Assembly: GCF_036850765.1 (NCBI RefSeq) | Contig: NC_089496.1 | Location: 52,459,613 to 52,523,612 of the forward strand | Length of the DNA: 64,000 nucleotides | Direction: 5' to 3' | Source: Saccopteryx bilineata | Lineage: Eukaryota > Chordata > Mammalia > Chiroptera > Emballonuridae | Shown: piece after piece, positions 20,541 to 32,330 of the stretch | Numbering within the stretch: position 1 is the first letter of the stretch | Layout: each line of letters opens with the position of its first letter | Translations under genes and position numbers: made by a program | Notes under the pieces: generated by a model | Databases searched by the model: none | Seen by the model: the letters and a program-made list of their open reading frames with translations, nothing else | What the model was told of the DNA's origin: nothing

Positions 20541-23500
20541 AAAAAAAACACCTGAAGATTTTTAGCAGAACTGTCATCTGAGAACATCAACTACATTCGG
20601 ACTAAATGTGGATGAGTAAGATTCAGTGAATCCAGTGAATCTTAGTGATGTTTTACACAAGGTGTTTATTCGGTAATAAGTATTTCATCCAAGCCAGGCA
20701 TGTGGTTTTGAAAAAGAGGGGTAGTAGAGATGCCTGATTTCCATGGAGGACTGAGACTCCTTCCAGGGTAATTTTGTCTGACATTTTTCTCTGTCGAGTG
20801 ATTATGTATGCCAGATGACTGAAATCTTTCACATTCCGTGGCCCTCTGAGTTTTTCCAAGCTCTGAGTTATTACACGCTGAGTAAATTATCATCTGCGTT
20901 AAAGTCACTCATGCAGAAAGTGTCTAGAAGTCATATGCAGAACCAGCAGGGGTCCCTACAGAAAACTGACCTGATCCAATAAATACACAGTGGGGACCTT
21001 GTTGGAAACCCCAGCTCCACACTTTGGTCTCTTCCTCTTCTAAATCGAGACACAGTGCTCCTGGGGTAAGGATAGATGAGCCACCGGCCGGTCCCTTCTG
21101 GGAGCTGCTGGATGGGGTGGCAGAAAAATAATGTCATTGAAAAAAATAACTCACTTTTATCGGCACTCACTAGACCCTAGCTGAGCCCGGAGGGAGGAGT
21201 AAGTAACTCCAAGTCAGGAAAGATAGGACAGGGGGAAAACAGTTAAGGTAAATTTTGCAGAATAAATAGAAATGTGTCTTCCAAAATTAAGCCAAGTATA
21301 TTCCAGAAACATTGAAGTGTACACAGATATAAAATACTATTTTTTATGCTGCACCTATTTATCGCTTTTCCTTCTTAAATAGCTGCTCTTCTTTCTACCA
21401 GATATGTCCTCACTCTCCACTCTCCCATGGGAATCTGAACTCACACACTTCACAAGCAGTGGGCTTAATTGATCTAAGTTCAAGAAAATGAAAATGTGAG
21501 ATGTGAGATGAGATGTGAAAGAGAGTGTAACGAGGAGTTGCTTTTTTTTTTTCAAAAAGTTTTGCAGTCCTTTAGTGAAAATCAAGGGGATAACCATCAC
21601 TGTTATTTCTCTAGCATGTGTCGTATCTGAATCGAATGCTTGAAATTAATGCAGCACCTTCCCATGCACCTAAAATTGAAGCCACCACTGAAATTGACCA
21701 AATTGAAAAAAAAAAAAAAAGCTAGACCCATGATGAAATCAAGGAGGCATGGACCAATCAATCTTAAGCAGCCTTACCTCCCTCTGGACCTCTATAAATA
21801 TATCTATAACTTTATATCTTCTTAATTCGCATATGCTCTGAATATATATATGCAAACATGTATATTTGACTACACATACACACACATAGGATATACATGC
21901 ATATATTTAGTTTCATAACTATATCTGTCACTAAGTTGGTGCGTCCATTTGTGTGCCCAAGGAGGCAAAACTGAACTCTCATTTTCAGCAGGATGATTTG
22001 ATGTCACACTGAGCAGAAGGTAAAATTCATTCTGGTACACAAGAAGAACGGCCTTTCTCCCTGCAGCGGTGTTGGGCAATCTCGTCTGAAGTACAGCTGT
22101 GCCCTCTGTCACCAGTCCCCAGCGTCACGCCGTCACAACATATTGGAAAACTGAAGCTCTACTGTCAGGATCCAAAGCAGAACAGGCCCAATCTAAGTTC
22201 TGCTTGAGTAAAAAAAAGCCTAAAAGGTTAAAAAAAAAAAAAAACACCAAAAAACCCAAAGAGCTATAACACGCTTTGACTTGGACCTCCAAAGAGCCTA
22301 AAAGTTCCCTCTTACAAATTCAAAACATCCAGAGACAGGCCATCCCAGAAAGTCAAAGGCATTCACAAAATGTCCAATCACAGCACTTTTTTCTTAGTGC
22401 TAATGTGACAAAAATACATTCAGACGAGTTCAAAAAAAAAAAAAAAAGGAAAATCACTGTCACTTATCAGCCTAATTAATTAAATATTTTCTTGGCTTCT
22501 ACCACATATGTGGCACTTTTTTTTTTTTGAGACATTGGTAATACAATTTTGAGTAAGACAGTAAAATTCCTGTGCTTATAGATTCTTAGATTCTGTTATT
22601 AAACAGAGAATCACACAATGATAGTCATGAGTACAGGAAAAAAATGGTGAAAAGTCATTCCAGAACCTGCTGTGGTCATGGAACTAACTGGAAGGGCCCA
22701 TGAATCAAACAGGGACAGAGAGAGGAGGCGCTCTCTGCTCCCCTGTCCTTCAGGATGACGTGGCACACAGTGCAGCAGAAGGACAGCTACCCTGTCTTCA
22801 GTCACGCGGGGAGACTCCGCCCAACTCCTTTTCTCTCTTTCTTCTAGCTCATGGCTTGCTTACGGAGAAACAGATAGAACTGTTTTTCCTGGACCCAGCA
22901 GGTATCATAAACCTTATTAAAACTATGTTTTATCAAAGTGAAAAATGATTTATAATATTCCTGGAAATCAGTAGCAGACAAATGACCCTTTGGCATCCGT
23001 CCAGCTTGCCAACAGAGTAGTGAAGTCGGAGAAAATGAATCTCTCGGTTGGTCATTTTAAACCAATCACTGCTCACGGCCGTCCGGTTTATAAGTGTGCT
23101 AGTTATAAAATAGCTCAGTTTCAAGAAAAAGCAATTAAAATTTACAAAGGAAATAAATGATAAAATGAAAGGTCGCCTCATTTGTTTTGGTTTAACAATA
23201 GAGCTCTTTTTTTTTTCTTTCAGAAAACGTATACTAAACAATTTATTAGGTCTTTTTGAATTAGGACTAATAATCTGAATGAAACAAGAGTTTTCATACA
23301 CACACACACACAGATGTAAATCCATAGTGTTAACTCTTATGAATTCTAAGAGTTAATTAACATATCCTAGCGTTCAGCGTTATTTTACAAGGTTATGCCA
23401 GACGCAGCGCAGGGTTAAAAGCAGGCGAGCAGAGGCCGTAAAAGACTTCCCAGTAAACTGCTTCTGAATTGCTTCACAAGCTTCAACAGCCTTCCCCTTG

Positions 23501-23825
23501 TTCTTTAGTGACACTACTCAACTTCTGAGGACAAAATATCCCGCATGTTCGAGGTTTCTCAAGATCTCCTCCAAGAAAACAGGTCGAATCACGTTCAGCC
23601 ACGTCATATGGGCGGAGTGTAGAGCCACATACTCCTTCCCTTCACACATCTACCCTTACGTCTGTCTGTCCGCACTCCTCCTCCCCTTCCGATGGCCACC
23701 TGTGGGGTTTAAATGGCTTTCCTATAGAGCTGTGACAGTGGGCCACCATCTCGGAATGCCCATCACCATTTCTCAGGGAAATACCACATCCCAGGCGTTA
23801 GTCAAAGGAACTTTCCTCAAATGGC
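20541..23825. other. Non-coding interval with A/T homopolymers
   Basis: A-runs occur near 21706, 22231 and 22431, T-runs near 21541 and 22517, and a weak TATA/CACA patch at 21838-21900. 22600-22780 may be L2-like but is too diverged to call. No gene-like open frame; the longest is 130 codons on the minus strand, low-complexity and unsupported. Confidence 0.4.
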
Positions 23826-23975
23826 TTTAATCCTCCAAATCACCCTAGAAAACAAGTATTTGTGTCGATGACAAATCCAAGTATTCAAAAACGCTGACTC
23901 ACTCACTCACTGGCTCACGGTAATACCGCGGATGACAGAGAAGAGATACGTGTTTCAGACCCAGGACTTCCAAAG
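23826..23975 (-). repeat. Possible MIR fragment
   Basis: TTTAATCCTCCAAATCACCCTAG...GATGACAAATCC...CAGACCCAGGACTTC keeps the order of the reverse-complement MIR core but is heavily diverged. Confidence 0.45.
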
Positions 23976-25470
23976 TAGATTCATTGGGGCGGGAAGGGGG
24001 GGGGGATTAAGGACAAATTTCTATAGTTTTTAAAAGCACAATATTTCTTCACTCTGCAATCACATTTTTGATATAATGAAACCTCTAAAATCTATCAGCA
24101 GTGACGCCCAAGAAAGATTATATAGGCTATTATTTCTTTGAAGTGTCTAGAGTAAATAATAATAGAGAATATAATATTTGGGAGAGAGGGGGAGACTAAA
24201 CAATGGAGAAGAATGTTTTATTTATTTGATTTGATTTAAAATGAGAATAGTGGCAATTTTGAATGAGACCAGAAGGCTAAAGGAAGCAGCAGTATTTGGA
24301 TAAAATTGAGAATAGTTACAAAAGAATGTGGAGGGAATAAAAAGGTCTCTTTCGATCATTAGAAACATAAAACAGTTACCTCTTGGATAGAGGGGACAAA
24401 GGTAAGTATAGTGTCTGTGGTAAGAGATGGAAAAATAGTGCAGAATGAGAGAATGTCACAAACGGTGGAGAGGGGCGGAATTGCTCACGGACCACAGCAG
24501 TAACCGCCAAGCGCAGTGAAACAGTAGCAAGTAGTCCCAAACAAACGCTTCTGAAATGTTGGCAGAAAGAAAAGGGGCAGAAGCTGGTAGGCAAAGAGAA
24601 CGTTTAAAACTAAAGGTTGATTACTGCGCAGGCAAAAACCAGTCAAGCTGCTACTAATTCTCTCAGCCCCATGGAAACTCGTTCGACAACAAGGAAAAAT
24701 AGCTGCTAAACATCCTCTTTAAAATTCCCAAGGCACCTCTAGGCACCTCTAGCACAGAGCACAGAGCTGATGGACACTCACACGCCGGGCACGTGGCCAC
24801 TCTGAAAGTTTGTGTCCACCACGGGTTAGACAGAGTTCTGCGGGCTGCCCTGCTGTTGCCAGAGCAGCGTGACACCGGAAACCCCTCTCTCCCCCGTTCA
24901 AACACTGGCATTGAGCAGCAATTACCTAATGGATTTCACGCCCATGGACCTATTCCAAACTTTGTATTTCTTAATGAGAAGTGTGTGGCGTGATGTCTCC
25001 TCCTCGGGAGGCTGTGTGAAGTGGGGCCCCTGCTGTGTCGCTCTCCCCGCAGAGCAGAGCTGGGAGAGAAGCATTTTCACAGGAGGATGCCGGCAGAGGG
25101 TGGGGAGTGTTTGCGACTGTCACTTGTCACCTGAGCTGGCTTTCCTGGGTTAGCTGTGCTGAATGAGATCTGGGTGGTGTGTAACACACCCGGAAATCCT
25201 TCCGAGAGGCCCTCGCTCCGCCGAGGCAGGGGCTGCAGTTCAACCTAAGTCACCCGCCCCTTTCCTTCTTATTCTCGGGCAGAAAGCTTACAGATTGAAA
25301 TATGCACGAAAGTGCTATGTAAACACATGTTCAATGCCATAAAGATGTGTGGGGTTTTTTTTTTCTTTATTCATATTAGAAGCCTCCTGCGCCAACTCCA
25401 TAATTTGGTTTTCTATTTTTAAGAGAAATGATAGCTAGACAAATCATCAATAAACCCCTAGTAGTTTGAT
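23976..25470. other. Non-coding interval; G-run and small tandem
   Basis: A G-rich run lies near 23986-24005, and GGCACCTCTA is duplicated at 24733-24752. 24950-25260 is GC-richer with CpGs but no motif I can interpret. Confidence 0.4.
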
Positions 25471-26110
25471 CTCTTGGTAAGAAAAAGATCAAGTATCAAA
25501 TGTAAGCCTTGTCTTAGTTTGGGTTCCCAGGAAGACAGAGCGGGAAGGGAGGGCAGACACACTGGCCCTTTGTTTGGAAAATGCGTACCCAGCACAGCAA
25601 GAGTGCGGAGAAGGGAGCGTGAGGTGCGGACAGGTGTAAAGCCAGGTGTGGTTATGGGCTCCAGTGCTGGCTACAGCGTTACGGTGAACTGTGCAGAGGG
25701 GCAGCTCAGGCCAGCCAGCAGAGACAGACAAGAGGCCTCCCTGTCACCCTGGAGAGGAGAAAAGAAATGCATTGGGCCCTCTGAGTCTCCTGTTCTCTCC
25801 TTTCCCATGGGTGGATGTTGGCGCCGTTAGGAAAGAATTCCCTGCCACTTTCACATGGCATATGGGAGCCTTTCAGTTGTCATATCAAATGTCAGAGAGA
25901 GACATCCCATGCTCTACATTGTGTTGTTTCATCCAGATGCAGAAGAAGGGACAGGTGACAGAGTCCCAGGGCATGCCACTGGCCATTACGGTCACAGGGT
26001 GGGAAGGGAAGGATGCTAAGGAGAAAGGCCAAGCACTCCTGGGGAAATGATTGCTCAGCCCCAGGTGGTGTGAACTCTGGGCTCAAAGGAGTTGGAAGCA
26101 GAGGAATCCG
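25471..26110 (+). repeat. Possible ancient LTR-type repeat
   Basis: TAGTTTGGGTTCCCAGGAAG with GTTTGGAAAATGCGTACCCAG is reminiscent of old mammalian LTRs of the ERVL group. Neither end is clear, and the open frames (118, 119 and 167 codons) crossing it have no retroviral motifs. Low confidence. Confidence 0.3.
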
Positions 26111-26905
26111 CTGAGATGATCCCAGGTAATCCCAGAGAGAAACCTGAAGTTTGAGTCTGATACGAAGACCAGTAACTGACAAGCACACATCATTCATTGA
26201 TAATAATAAGGATGGATTTGTGTTCGGGGAATGAGAGGCAGGACAGAACTCAGCATCGCTGCGCTGGCGGGCCGTGCTGAATAAATGATCAGAGCGAACA
26301 GACACAGGGGAGATGCTTTCCGAATCAGCAATAAAAAGAGAAGGATTAGCTAACTCTTGTTTTGATTTGTTGGGGCAACTGGATGGGACTGTCATGTTTG
26401 TTTTGGTTTTCAGAGCACAGGGGCTTTGATTGAAATGCTTAACGGAAGGGCTCCTGAAAGAGGACTGAGGGTAACTGTCACCTCACGGAAAATGATAGTG
26501 ATATGTAATTCCACTACAGCACGACTGCGGAAATGAAGAGGGGGGCAGTCACCAGGGAAAACCCCACTGCAAAGACGCTTTCATTGCCATCACTCGACAA
26601 AAATGTGTTGAAATATAAAGCTGCCAGGTTAAATACCGCACAGAATTCTTTTTAGTTTGGGCACTGTGCTGGGATTTCACCTCCACATAGATGAGTTAGT
26701 TTTGTTTTCTCTAGTTGTATATTTTCCCAGAGATAAAGTTAGAAATAGAAAATGGTGTAAAAACCCTCACTGGGCCAGCTCCTGTACTGAGCCAAAGTAA
26801 TTAGCCTTTTCAATCTGAATACTTAACACTTATATTAGACTATTTTGGAGGCAGGGGAAAATAATGCACAGAAAAGTATCAATACAATAGTAGGGGTTTA
26901 GCATA
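26111..26905. other. Non-coding interval, nothing recognised
   Basis: No repeat or exon signal was identified. Confidence 0.45.
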
Positions 26906-27411
26906 CAGTAGAGCCTCATCATTCACAGATTCCATATGGGTGAATTTATATATTTATAAAATTTATTGATAACCCCAGAATTAATATTCAGGGCGCTTTC
27001 ATGGGCGTTCCTGGACATACACAGCGCGATGGAAAATTTGAGCTGCCCATGTTTATGTTCCCACCTGAGGTCGCACAAGGCAACCTCCTGTTTCCGTTCT
27101 CATTCTGTAAATACGTGTCCTCAAAATCTATTCAGTGCCACATTTCCCCACGTGATTTGTGCACTTTATTGGTGATTTTACTGTTTTAAATGGCCTATGG
27201 CTGACTGGCCACCTCATGCTACCAAGCACACAAGAAAAGGTTATGATGTTAAATAAGATTATGTGTTGATCAGTTTCCAACATGTTGCAACCAGAGGCTC
27301 ATAGGAAATTGACTTTGAATTTTCTCTATGAGCAATGATTCAGTGTTCAGAAATTCAATGTTCCTGATGACTTTATAGAACAAAATTCCCATGGATAATG
27401 ATAATTGACTG
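26906..27411 (+). mobile_element. Non-autonomous Tigger (pogo-type Tc1/mariner) element
   Basis: TIRs CAGTAGAGCCTCATCATTC and ATAATGATAATTGACTG are flanked by TA on both sides (26904-26905 and 27412-27413). The left half follows the Tigger 5' region in order (ATAACCCCAGAATTAATATTC...GGGCGCTTTC...GAGGTCGCACAAGGC...GTGCCACATTTCCCC). The transposase start region ATGGCC at about 27189 is then followed almost at once by 3' terminal sequence (GCAACCAGAGGCTCATAGG). The transposase is therefore deleted internally. Confidence 0.88.
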
Positions 27412-27413
27412 TA

Positions 27414-29329
27414 TTCGGAAAAGAGAAACAACTGGAGATTATATAAGATTATTCCAAACTCTGAATAGTAAATTTGGGATCAGATCTGACTCTGACGGAT
27501 CAAAGGGTGATAATAGGAAGACAAACTTTCTGTCAATTTCATTCTTCCTTTGCTTTCTTCCTTACGTAGACTTGATAGGCTAATCAACAGAAAACACGGA
27601 GGATAACGATGAGACAAAGAAGGTCCAGTAAAGGGCATTCTTCTTCTTAAGTTCAACACTAATTGAGAAGTCAACAGAAGTATCAGATAGAGTTTAAGAT
27701 GTGAACTTTATTACTGACGAAAGTTCCATGAAAAGACATACATTCGGTGCTCAGTTAAATAAGCATCTAGTACTAACCCCAGTTCCAGAGCACACTCCAG
27801 ACTTAGAGGCATTCACTTATTCCCCCAGGCACAGGCAGTGCTGACACATTGCAGGGTCCCCTTAAACACAATTAGAGTCCTTTCTGTAAATTTTAGCTTT
27901 GAAGAGAAACAATGAGGAGTACTCTTCGAAAACAAAATGAGCAAAGAGTAAAAATCAGAGGAAGACTGAGCTGATTTGTTCTTATCAAGCAGATAATGCA
28001 CCCCTTCTTCCCTGGGGGGAAAAAAATGCTCTGTGTCATTTTTCCTCCACGTAGAGTTAGGAAATGAGAGGGAGAGGAAGGCCCTTATCACATCCTCTAA
28101 GGCCATTTTGTTGCATTGTAAAAAAAAAAAAAAAAAAGTAATTTAACAAAATTCTGATGACATGAGGATACCATGCAGGTCTACTAACCATATGGAAAGT
28201 GCTAGCAATCACCCCAGAGAGAGTGATCCTTCAGAATTTGCAGTGTTTTAAAACGCCAAGCCCCAAATTCATCTTGGACATATGACAGACTATTAAACAT
28301 AAATAATGAAAGCTAGAAGATGATGGAATCACATATTCAAGGCACTTAAATGATATCCAACCTTTAATTCTATTTCCACACAAAGGAAAACTAGCAAGCA
28401 GTCTATGTAATCAGAAAGCCTGATTGTATTAAATATTAAAGGAATTTTTTTGTTGTTGTTTTGAAACTAAGAAACTGAGTTTTGCAAAAGACACAGAACT
28501 TTTATTAAAGAGAAATAGAAATTTTAAATATGGGGCTAACTTAAAAGAAGCACTGGCTGTTTAAAAAAAATAGCAATATAATGTCTTGCCTGAGTTTAAA
28601 AAATTATGTATACTCTTACTCCTAATGTATAGTAGTTACTCTTTGAGCAAAAAGCTATGTCTTCTGAGCTAAAACCCTGAGGTATTTAGCAAGACTCCTA
28701 TGTTTTGAAGGGTCCCTGAAATTCAAACTATATATTACTAACATTATGAGATTTTTGTATATATCAATACATGATCATTATCTATATACTTGCTATTTTT
28801 TACTTGTTTTCTTAGAGCAGTCCCTTGTATATTCAGAAAACAACAACTATGCCAGGAAAAAAAAAATTGTCAACAGTATTTCAAGCTCATTTCTACATGG
28901 TCTCCTCCTCTGAGAGAGCCAAAACTCTGAAAACCCTAGTTGCTTTGACTCCCTGGAAATTCACACTCCACCTATTGAGCGTACTTCAGATTCTAAGCAA
29001 CAAGCATTTGGTCCCTGCCTTAAGAATGATCATTTTTCAAAGGATAGGAGTATGTGACTAAAGGAAACATTCAGGATACTGTTGGGGGGTTGGCAGAGAA
29101 GAGGCCCCTCAAAGACCAGCTGCTGTAGTCAATGTTATAAAGCTTTGAACAGTTCATTTACATTTGCTGTTCCACTGTCCTGGCTTCTCTTTGGGAAAGA
29201 CCTAACTGATACCAACCCTTCTGTCATGTCTGGAAGCAGAGCTCTTAGTATGATATCATATTTTTATTGTCAAACTCGTCTTAAACAATAATACAGTGCC
29301 ACCTCCATTTCAAAAATGAAGTCACATAT
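27414..29329. other. AT-rich interval, nothing recognised
   Basis: An A18-type run lies at 28121-28137. No coding or mobile-element signature. Confidence 0.45.
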
Positions 29330-29583
29330 TGCGTTTTCCTATCCATCTGAAATATTCAGAATCGTTAGATTAGTGGTTTCTGGAGGCCGAGGGGAGGGGA
29401 GGGTAGTGTGGGGAGGAAGTGCTCTGCGGATATAGGGTTTTTCGTTTACAGTGATCGTAATGGTTTGAACTAGATGGGTGCCGTGGTTGCGTGACATTGT
29501 AAATGTGTGTAATGTCACTGAATTGTTCCCTTGAAAAACAGTTAAACAGTTATTTTATGTTATGTGAATTTCATCTCAAAAAC
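29330..29583 (+). mobile_element. L1 3' UTR fragment (old)
   Basis: AGTGGTTTCTGGAGGC...GGATATAGGGTTTTTCG...AATGGTTTGAACTAGAT...GTCACTGAATTG...ATGTGAATTTCATCTCAAAAA reproduces the order of the L1M terminal region, ending in an A-rich tail. Confidence 0.8.
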
Positions 29584-29702
29584 AATTCATATATTAAAGC
29601 AGTCATTACCTTCAAAAACTAAACAAAAATAAGTGCTTTTAGAAGTAATAATATCCAATATGTGTTCAAAATATGAAAAGCTGCAACAATCCTAGAACTA
29701 TA

Positions 29703-29748
29703 AAAAATATATATATGTATATATATATACATACATACATACATACAA
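29703..29748. repeat. (TA)n(TACA)n microsatellite
   Basis: Imperfect TA repeats followed by about five CATA units. Confidence 0.85.
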
Positions 29749-30043
29749 GGGGAAATTTTAAATGCATTGGATTTGAAGAAAGAAGACAAAGGCACCAGAG
29801 CAAGAACAATAAGAAAAGAATTCTCTTGAGGAAAGTAACAAAAGTAATATTGCCTGAAATAGATCCCTACAGCGGTACTGTGAAAAACAGAAAAATATCA
29901 GTGTTTAATATTATTTTAAGCCTCCTTATCGGTGCTTATAAGTCATAAAAGAACATTTAAGCTTTCCCTTATGTCCCTTGTTAATATAAAAAACTTCAAG
30001 AGAGAAAGGGTATGGCATAGTATCTTTATTTATATGTAAAATG
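29749..30043. other. Short non-coding interval
   Basis: Nothing recognised. Confidence 0.4.
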
Positions 30044-30051
30044 TTTTAATA

Positions 30052-30230
30052 GAGTGGTTTTCAACCTTTTTTATACTTGGGAACTGGTGAAAATAGAATT
30101 CTTTTGGGGATCGCTAAGGCAGAAATCACCCTGAGCCTAAGAGTGAATTCAACTAAGATCTTTGGGTCCATAATCTTCATACAATGTCAGGATGGTTAAC
30201 TCTTTGTGGACCAGCAGTTGAAAAATACTA
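30052..30230. mobile_element. Small non-autonomous hAT element
   Basis: Left end GAGTGGTTTTCAAC and right end GTTGAAAAATACTA are inverted copies of the common hAT terminus CAGTGGTTTTCAAC, degraded at the outermost bases. Flanking 8-mers TTTTAATA (30044-30051) and TCTTAATA (30231-30238) differ by one base, fitting an aged 8-bp target duplication. 179 bp, with no coding potential. Confidence 0.85.
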
Positions 30231-30238
30231 TCTTAATA

Positions 30239-31175
30239 CAAATGACAGTAGAAAAATAAGAAAAGAACCATGATTGAAAATTTCGGTCAACTTCCACAAT
30301 TTCCATGTTCCATTTTCTATCTCCAATGAAAACCCCAGAAACACACAATTTAGGCTTGCCAAATTACCAAGATTTTAGATAATACTAACAGGGGTTTTTC
30401 CATGTATGTGCATGTATGATCACACAGTCACGTAATCAGAGAGCAGCAATGTTCATCCTTACTGAAGTACCTTCCAAACACTATACAAATGGACTCCTTT
30501 GCTACTTTTTTCCCCAGGAAAAATTATTAAGTCAAACTAGAAATTGGCACAGATGCAGATATAACAGTCAATCCAGAGACAATATATGAGAAGACTTAGG
30601 TTAACTCCCTAGAGAATTTAAACAAGATAAATTACAGAGCCCTGCAGAATGCATTAGAGATGTGTCAGCCTTCAGCAGCTGCTTTTAAAATGAAAAGCTT
30701 GTTCAAAATGAGGGATCTTTGTGATACGAAAAGGGTGCCAAGTAACACCAGCATGTCCTGAAATTCCAGACACTACTTTTATCTCAAGGGTGGGAACAGT
30801 TGGCTTCCTGGAAGATCAGTGGGGTTTTTTTTGTGTTTTTTTTTTTTATCAAAAACATTGTTTGAAAATTATGGGGGAAAAAGAGAACAGCACAACATAT
30901 TAATGCTCACCATATGACAGACCATATGCCTTCTGCATTCTTCAAACCCCATTTCCAAGGGACATTGGTAAAAGAACTAGACTTTGGAGAATACTGCAGC
31001 TCGTTTTATTTAGGAAAACTCGTAGAACCATGATTCAAGTCATCGGCTTCAAGTCCTCCTTTATTTAAAATTCTCCACTAAAGTTGTTCAAGAAATAAAA
31101 CAATAGAGACAGGCTGTGTTGCGTTCTAAGCTGAGAAGGAGGACCATCCGCTTTCCAAACCGTTGGAGTATTGTT
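30239..31175. other. Non-coding interval, nothing recognised
   Basis: T-runs at 30823-30848. No repeat named. Confidence 0.45.
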
Positions 31176-31795
31176 CAGTTGACATTTGAACAATGCAGAG
31201 GTTAGGCGTACCAACCACATGTGCAATTGAAAATCCCAGTATAACTTTTGACTCCCCCAAAACTTAACTACTGAGAGCCTATTATTGACCAGAGTCCTTA
31301 CCGCTAACATAAACTGAGTTAATACGCAATTTGTAAGTTCTATGTATTATATACAGTACTGTGTTCTTACAACAAAGTAAGCTAGAGAAAAGGAAATGTT
31401 ATTGAAAACCCTAAGAAAAATATAGTTATGATACTGTACTGTATTAACTGATACTATAAGTTTATGTTGTCTGCTTCTAAGATGAACTGTCTGTCACTAC
31501 CTACATCAATATCATCATACAAAACACTGTAAATGTTGTATGCACTACAAGCACAAGACATCAACAATGAAAAGACAATGTGAAAAAGAAATTCATCTTT
31601 ATTTATAAGTATGGTGATTCATGTATTGATAACCAAGAAGCAGCCATTAATTGCTTTATGGTAGCCTATTATAATTGATACAATTGCTTTACAATAGTAA
31701 AAAAAAAATCTCTAAAAATATTTCTAATATATTTATTGAAAAAAAATCTGCATTTAAGTGGACCCGTTCAAACCTGTGTTGTTCAAGGTCAACTG
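31176..31795. mobile_element. Tigger-type DNA transposon remnant
   Basis: Left TIR CAGTTGACATTTGAACAA, and right end whose reverse complement reads CAGTTGACCTTGAACAAC, with TA following at 31796. Subterminal TATAACTTTTGACTCCCC, AAACTTAACTACTGAGAGCC and AAGTAAGCTAGAGAAAAGG are recognisable Tigger-family phrases. 620 bp, with no intact transposase. The TA expected on the left has mutated to TT. Confidence 0.88.
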
Positions 31796-32330
31796 TATTA
31801 GTTTTCCATTGCTCTGTAACAATTTACCACAATTTAGTGGATTGAAAGAGCGCTAATTTGCTACATTACAGCTTTTGAAGTCCAAGTTGCGTTTAACAGG
31901 AATCTCTGCTTTAAGTCTCCCAACGCTAAAACTAAGGAGTCAGCTGGATTTCATTTCTTTCTGAAACCTTGTTTCTTTTCCAAAGTTATTCTTGTGGCAA
32001 CCCTCCTGGCTGGGATCCTGAGACTTCTCTACAGGAAATTGACAAAGGTTCACACCACGGCTGCCCACTTCTTCCAGGTCAGCCAGAGAGTGTTTCTCGG
32101 ATGCTTCGCCATCTTTAAAGGGGCTTGCCTGATTAGTCCGTCTCACCCAAGTTTAATCTCATTTTGTTTAACACAGAGTCAACTGATTAGTAATGTTTCC
32201 ATAGGAGTGACCTCTTATCACATTTACAGTTGTTGCTCAATCTAAAAGGGTGCGTACACCCTTGGATGGGGATCTTGAAGGTCATCTAAGAATTCTGCTG
32301 ACCACAGGTGTTACTATCGAAGGATGCAGG
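31794..32330 (+). repeat. Ancient LTR-like interspersed repeat beginning TGTATTAGTTTTCC
   Basis: TGTATTAGTTTTCCATTGC, then TCTGTAACAATTTACCACAA, then GTCAACTGATTAGTAATG have the order of a widespread mammalian repeat (probably ERVL-MaLR LTR). The 3' end is not clear. It abuts the Tigger element at its first bases. Confidence 0.5.

Noticed and set aside
25892..26395. 167-codon minus-strand gene
   Set aside because: No domain or sensible start context, and it overlaps possible old LTR sequence. Length is compatible with chance in GC-richer DNA.
29673..29948. 91-codon frame over the TA/TACA tract
   Set aside because: Its first third is microsatellite-encoded Tyr/Ile/His repeats.
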